Notes under the pieces: generated by a model
What the model saw: the letters and a program-made list of their open reading frames with translations, nothing else
Database searches by the model: none
What the model was told of the DNA's origin: nothing
Program-made: the position numbers and the translations under genes
Source of the DNA: Lachnospiraceae bacterium
GTDB lineage: Bacteria > Bacillota_A > Clostridia > Lachnospirales > Lachnospiraceae
NCBI GenBank assembly: GCA_009774655.1
Contig: VSOD01000029.1
Location: 1 to 17,434, forward strand
Length of the DNA stretch: 17,434 nucleotides
Direction: 5' to 3'
Shown: positions 13,564 to 17,434 of the stretch, piece after piece
Numbering within the stretch: position 1 is the first letter of the stretch
Layout of the letters: the number at the start of each line of letters is the position of its first letter

Positions 13564-14997
13564 ATGAAAAAGACGATGAAAAAGTTAGCAGCGCTTGGTC
13601 TTTCCCTGACCATGATGATGTCATTGGCAGCATGCGGTAACAGCGCATCCGAGCAGCCGGCAGCAGAGCCGGAGGCGGAAGAGACGCCGGCAGCGGAAGA
13701 AACACCGGCGGAGACACCTGCTGAGGAGGAAACAGACAGTGCAGAGGCGGAAGCACCCGCCGAGGACGGCGCAGGTGCAGATCTGAATGCATCCATCACC
13801 CTGTGGACATATCCGATCGGTAACTGGGGTGATTCTGCAACGGTTGACAGCCTGATCGCAAGTTTTAATGCGAAATATCCCGGCGTTACCGTGACAGTGG
13901 AGTATCTTGATTACACCAACGGTGACGATCAGGTTAACACCGCGATCGAAGGCGGCCAGGCTCCTGACATCGTAATGGAAGGACCGGAGCGTCTGGTAGC
14001 TAACTGGGGTGCACGCGGCCTGATGGTAGACCTGTCTGACCTGTTCGCAACAGAGGCAGGCGGCGAGATCTACGATTCCGTAGAGTCGGCTTGTAAGGCA
14101 GCAGACGGCGCTTACTATGAGTATCCGCTCTGCATGGTAGCACATTGTATGGCGATCAACCAGACTATGTTTGAGGCAGCAGATGCTATGCAGTATCTGG
14201 ATCTTGAGACACATACCTGGACGACGGAGAACTTCATGAAAGCAGTGCAGGCAGTCTATGATTCCGGACAGCAGAACGTAGCAGCGATCTACTGTTCAGG
14301 ACAGGGCGGCGACCAGGGAACAAGAGCGCTGATCAACAACCTGTACAGCAGCACATTCACGAATGCTGAGCATACGGAGTACACAGCCAACACACCGGAA
14401 AATATCAAGGCGCTGGAAGAATTATATGCGCAGGCAGGCATCAACTTTGACGCTTCCATCAACGGCGGTGAGGAGATCACATTATTCCGTAACGGCACAC
14501 TGGCAATGTCCCTGTGCTGGAATGCTGCACAGCAGACCAATACCGACAACGGCGAAGCAGGCAAGACAAACAACGGCGATACGATCATCCCGATGCTGTT
14601 CCCTTCCGATGACGGCAAGACAGAGCTTTGCGGTGGTATCTGGGGCTTTGGTATCTTCGATAACGGCGACCAGGCTAAGATTGATGCGGCAAAGACCTTT
14701 ATCGACTTTATCTGTAACGATCCTGATCAGGTAAATGAGAGCGTTAAGGCTTCTACCTACTTCCCGGTACGTCCGACTCTGACAGGCATTTATGACGGAA
14801 CAGATACAGCAGACGTTATGAATACATTCTCTACACACTTTATGCCTTCTATGGGTGACTACTATCAGGTAGTTCCGGGCTGGGCAGAAGCACGTACAGA
14901 GTGGTGGAACATGTTGCAGCGTATCGGTACAGGCGGAGATGTTGCGACAGAGGTAGAAACCTTTGTAACCAATGCAAATGCGGCTGCTGCAAAATAA
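13564..14997 (+). CDS. Extracellular solute-binding lipoprotein of a CUT1-type sugar ABC importer (predicted sialic acid)
   Basis: A 477-aa binding protein. The signal peptide MKKTMKKLAALGLSLTMMMS leads to the lipobox LAAC with lipidated Cys24. Residues about 25-77 are a low-complexity linker rich in Glu, Ala, Pro and Thr with repeated TPAEE-like units, which holds the domain away from the membrane. The folded part begins at ITLWTYPIGNW, typical of family-1 sugar-binding proteins. AAAGGAG precedes ATG 13564. It is followed by two permease genes. Position after a NanR-like regulator suggests Neu5Ac or a derivative such as 2,7-anhydro-Neu5Ac as ligand, but the sequence alone does not prove this. 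Confidence 0.9.
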   Translation: MKKTMKKLAALGLSLTMMMSLAACGNSASEQPAAEPEAEETPAAEETPAETPAEEETDSAEAEAPAEDGAGADLNASITLWTYPIGNWGDSATVDSLIASFNAKYPGVTVTVEYLDYTNGDDQVNTAIEGGQAPDIVMEGPERLVANWGARGLMVDLSDLFATEAGGEIYDSVESACKAADGAYYEYPLCMVAHCMAINQTMFEAADAMQYLDLETHTWTTENFMKAVQAVYDSGQQNVAAIYCSGQGGDQGTRALINNLYSSTFTNAEHTEYTANTPENIKALEELYAQAGINFDASINGGEEITLFRNGTLAMSLCWNAAQQTNTDNGEAGKTNNGDTIIPMLFPSDDGKTELCGGIWGFGIFDNGDQAKIDAAKTFIDFICNDPDQVNESVKASTYFPVRPTLTGIYDGTDTADVMNTFSTHFMPSMGDYYQVVPGWAEARTEWWNMLQRIGTGGDVATEVETFVTNANAAAAK

Positions 14998-15042
14998 TCT
15001 ATAACAGGCAGTTGCGAAAAGGCAGGAAATCCTGAATGTCAC

Positions 15043-15086
15043 GGACAGCAGGCTGAGACCGGAATCTCCGGTTTCGGCGGCTGTCC
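15043..15086 (+). other. Strong hairpin between binding protein and permease genes
   Basis: GGACAGC (15043-15049) pairs with GCTGTCC (15080-15086), and GAGACCGGA pairs with TCCGGTTTC inside with one G-U pair. No T-run follows. Such a structure after a binding-protein gene can protect the upstream mRNA and lower permease expression. The rest of 14998-15190 holds no gene. Confidence 0.65.
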
Positions 15087-15190
15087 TGACAGCTTGACAG
15101 TTCCGGCAGCTGATAGAGGGCCGGACAGGGGATGGATGAGGAGGCATGTTCCTTATCCTGTATACAATAAGTAAATGAGGGGGTGTGTTC

Positions 15191-16102
15191 ATGGCTAAAT
15201 CATCCGTTGCAACAGGCAGAAGCAAGGCGCTGGTGAGAAGAGAAACACGTTCGGCGTATCTTTTTCTTCTGCCTAATTTAATCTTTTTTGTAGGATTTGT
15301 CGTTATCCCGATGATCCTGTGTGTCTATACGAGTTTTTTTGATTCCACAATGGGTAAAGATGTGGAGGATGTTTTCATCGGACTGAAAAACTACACGGAA
15401 CTCTGGCAGGATCCGATCTTTCTTCGGGCCTTGAAAAATACTTTCGTGATCGTACTTGTTTCGGTGCCCGCGGTTTGTATCTTTTCTTTGTGGGTGTCGG
15501 CATTGATCTACAGGATGAAAGGCGCAGTTCTTTCTACCTTCCGCTGTGTTTTCTATCTGCCGGTCGTTACCGGTTCGGTGGCGGTTACCGTAGTATGGAA
15601 ATGGATGTTCAATAACTATTACGGTATCTTCAATTATGTTGGAAAAGGTCTGGGAGTTGTCGATAACAATATCAACTGGCTGGGAGACGAAAGATTTGCG
15701 TTGTGGTGTATCATATTGATCCTGTTCACCACTTCCGTAGGACAGCCGATCGTATTGTATGTGTCAGCGCTTGGGAATGTAGATACTTCGCTGGTAGAGG
15801 CTTCCGAGGTAGACGGGGCGAATAATATCCAGAAATTCTGGAAGATCAAGTGGCCGCTGATCATGCCGACAACGCTTTATATTCTGGTCATTACCACGAT
15901 CAACAGTTTCCAGTGCTTTGCCCTGATCCAGCTCTTAACGTCAGGCGGACCGAACCACAGCACAGATACTGTTATGTACTATATCTATTATTCGGCATTT
16001 AAGCTGTATCGCTATGGTTACGGAAATGCGATGGGCGTAGTGCTTGCGATCTTTATTGCACTCCTGTCTGCCGTACAGTTTAAGCTGGCCAAAGAAAAGT
16101 AG
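15191..16102 (+). CDS. Sugar ABC importer permease, MalF/UgpA-like
   Basis: A 303-aa inner-membrane permease with six hydrophobic segments after a short cytoplasmic N-terminus (RSAYLFLLPNLIFF is the first). The EAA loop that contacts the ATPase is EASEVDGANNIQKFWKIKWP, near residue 205-225. ATG 15191 follows GAGGGGGTG; GTG 15185 in frame lies within that site. It pairs with the permease 11 bases downstream to form the heterodimeric channel. No ATPase gene is in the locus, so a shared MsmX/MsmK-like ATPase coded elsewhere is likely. Confidence 0.9.
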   Translation: MAKSSVATGRSKALVRRETRSAYLFLLPNLIFFVGFVVIPMILCVYTSFFDSTMGKDVEDVFIGLKNYTELWQDPIFLRALKNTFVIVLVSVPAVCIFSLWVSALIYRMKGAVLSTFRCVFYLPVVTGSVAVTVVWKWMFNNYYGIFNYVGKGLGVVDNNINWLGDERFALWCIILILFTTSVGQPIVLYVSALGNVDTSLVEASEVDGANNIQKFWKIKWPLIMPTTLYILVITTINSFQCFALIQLLTSGGPNHSTDTVMYYIYYSAFKLYRYGYGNAMGVVLAIFIALLSAVQFKLAKEK

Positions 16103-16113
16103 GAGGTGAAAGT

Positions 16114-17049
16114 ATGAATTCAGATTCAGGTTTAAAACATAGAAGTTTATATACGGTCGTATCGATCATCGTTTTAGTGATTCTGGCGATTCTGTTTGCT
16201 TTCCCTCTGTATTGGATCATTACAGGCGCATTTAAGACGAATGCCTCTATCAATGCGACGACTCCGGACTGGTTCCCGAAGGAATGGGTGCTGGATAATT
16301 TCAGGAAACTTTTCAGTAAGCAGTCAGCGCCGTTATGGGAACTGGCGGTTCCTTTCAGCAGTAAATTCACCGCTGACGGCAATCCGCTGATCTTTACGGC
16401 TGGCCCTGTAGTGCCGGCAGCGATCCGCTGGCTGGTCAATACCGTGTTTATGGCTGTGATGGCAATGATCCTTACCTGTATCACATCGGCCATGGCCGGA
16501 TATGCGCTTGCCAAGAAGCGTTTCCGGGGCCGGGCAATGCTTTTTACCCTGATCGTTTGTGCGATGGCGCTGCCCAAGCAGGTAATTCTGATTCCGTTAC
16601 TGCGGGAAATGTCGTCCTTATCCTTGTATAATACGATATGGGCAGTGATCTTCCCGACAGTCGGATGGCCTTTCGGTGTATTCCTGATGAAGCAGTTCTC
16701 AGAAGGGGTTCCGGGTGAAATGCTGGAGGCAGCCAGGATCGACGGTGCAGGAGAAGCGAAGACATTCATCGAGATCGTAGTGCCGATGATCAAGCCGGGT
16801 GTCGGTGCGTTGGCGATCTTCACCTTTATCACAAGCTGGAATGATTATTTCATGCAGTTGATCATGTTGAACAGTACGAGCAAACTGACCATTTCACTTG
16901 GTATCGCCAAGCTGCAGGCAGAAAACTCTACGGATTTCGGTCTGATCATGGCGGGCGCTTCGCTGGCGGCAATACCGATCATCACCGTGTTTATTATCTT
17001 CCAGAAATACTTTACGCAGGGTATTGCGATGGGTGCCGTTAAGGGCTGA
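16114..17049 (+). CDS. Sugar ABC importer permease, MalG/UgpE-like
   Basis: A 311-aa membrane permease with six hydrophobic segments and the EAA loop EAARIDGAGEAKTFIEIVVP at about residues 207-226. AGGAGGTGA lies 6-14 bases before ATG 16114, and the stop of the first permease is 11 bases upstream. A longer than usual insert (residues about 50-100, with FSKQSAPLWELAVPFSSKF) lies after the first membrane segment and probably faces the outside, where it could contact the binding protein. It is the last gene of the importer operon, which ends at the terminator at 17102. Confidence 0.9.
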   Translation: MNSDSGLKHRSLYTVVSIIVLVILAILFAFPLYWIITGAFKTNASINATTPDWFPKEWVLDNFRKLFSKQSAPLWELAVPFSSKFTADGNPLIFTAGPVVPAAIRWLVNTVFMAVMAMILTCITSAMAGYALAKKRFRGRAMLFTLIVCAMALPKQVILIPLLREMSSLSLYNTIWAVIFPTVGWPFGVFLMKQFSEGVPGEMLEAARIDGAGEAKTFIEIVVPMIKPGVGALAIFTFITSWNDYFMQLIMLNSTSKLTISLGIAKLQAENSTDFGLIMAGASLAAIPIITVFIIFQKYFTQGIAMGAVKG

Positions 17050-17101
17050 GTGTGCCTGCCTGGAATGTATGGAAGAACAGAGAGTTATTTTTGTGAATCA
17101 G

Positions 17102-17150
17102 AGCGTTCATTTCTTTGGGAAGATATAAAGGAATGGACGCTTTCTATTTA
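17102..17150 (+). terminator. Intrinsic terminator of the importer operon
   Basis: A 15-bp stem with two G-U pairs (AGCGTTCATTTCTTT at 17102-17116 with 17127-17141), a 10-base loop, then TTCTATTT. Confidence 0.75.
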
Positions 17151-17191
17151 TCTATGAATTTGTATGTGGAAAGAAAGTGGTATGCATTTCC

Positions 17192-17220
17192 TTGCGGTCC
17201 GCCGGTTTTGATAGTATACT
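17192..17220 (+). promoter_or_regulatory. Promoter of the Rpn-type gene
   Basis: TTGCGG (17192-17197), a 17-base spacer and TATACT (17215-17220), 43 bases before the ATG. Confidence 0.65.
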
Positions 17221-17263
17221 GAAAGGGAAACCGGAGCATTATGATTACCGGAAAGGATTAAGA

Positions 17264-17434
17264 ATGGCGAAGAAAATACAGAAGTTGAAGCCCGATACAG
17301 TGTTGAAGAATTACTGGAGAAGTAACGAACGGTTTGCGGATTTTATGGAGAAAATCGCTGGGACGGGGCGGCTTCCCTTTATGAGATGCTGGATATTCCG
17401 GAAGAAATGAAAAAATATGTAAATGATTATAAGA
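17264..17434 (+). pseudogene. Internally deleted Rpn-family recombination-promoting nuclease / PD-(D/E)XK 'transposase'; runs off the window
   Basis: The N-terminus MAKKIQKLKPDTVLKNYWRS with NERFADF matches the start of this clostridial family. After about 27 codons the sequence continues in the next frame from 17344 as YGENRWDGAASLYEMLDIPE and onward to VNDYK, which is the family's central block normally found more than 100 residues later. A deletion with loss of frame has thus joined the two parts near 17341-17344. The nuclease core that lies between them is missing, so no active enzyme is expected. The original frame ends at a stop at 17408-17410 after 48 codons. Family assignment is from remembered similarity. 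Confidence 0.75.

Noticed and set aside
17065..17160. 31-codon open frame after the last permease
   Set aside because: It runs through the terminator hairpin and has no ribosome binding site.

Overview
The window looks like chromosome of a gut-type Lachnospiraceae (Clostridia, Bacillota) genome. The evidence is strong AGGAGG-type ribosome binding sites, sigma-A-like TTGACA/TATAAT promoters, intrinsic terminators, and several families typical of that group (VanG-like ligase, YesL/DUF624, DUF2871, DUF2200, an Rpn-type nuclease remnant). It reads as ordinary accessory chromosome; no phage, plasmid, IS element or CRISPR array was seen.

Layout. (1) 1-2691: a VanG-type peptidoglycan-precursor cluster. 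It holds a D-Ala-D-Ser-type ligase cut by one in-frame TAG codon, a CysE-like hexapeptide acyltransferase, and an alanine racemase-fold enzyme carrying the VanT-like Tyr-to-Asn change expected of a serine racemase. (2) 2708-2870: a terminator able to work in both directions and a tRNA-Ala(CGC) on the minus strand. (3) 2924-5367: DUF1905 and DUF2200 genes, an aldo/keto reductase fused to a 2x[4Fe-4S] ferredoxin domain, and a 140-aa protein of unknown family. (4) 5522-7495: a TetR regulator with a perfect palindromic operator at its own promoter and a matching palindrome before a two-gene membrane-protein operon (7-TM protein plus DUF2871). (5) 7617-17049: a sialic-acid (N-acetylneuraminate) utilisation region. 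It holds NanQ/YhcH anomerase, ROK kinase (NanK-like), NanE epimerase, NanA lyase, a convergent SGNH esterase, an RpiR-type regulator (NanR-like), YesL, and an ABC importer (lipoprotein binding protein and two permeases, no ATPase). (6) 17192-17434: an Rpn/PD-(D/E)XK 'transposase' family gene with a large internal deletion.

How it fits together. The importer would bring in a sialic acid. NanQ would speed anomer conversion, NanA would split Neu5Ac to ManNAc and pyruvate, the ROK enzyme would phosphorylate ManNAc, and NanE would convert ManNAc-6-P to GlcNAc-6-P. The SGNH enzyme could remove O-acetyl esters, but that is inference. The RpiR protein probably controls the locus: a 14-nt near-identical motif lies upstream of both nanE and the regulator. 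No sialidase or NanOx-type oxidoreductase is present, so as seen here the locus fits scavenging of released sialic acid. I did not find a clearly new multi-gene system. The most notable items are the amber-interrupted ligase with intact partners, the paired TetR palindromes, the putative NanR motif, and the internally deleted Rpn gene.
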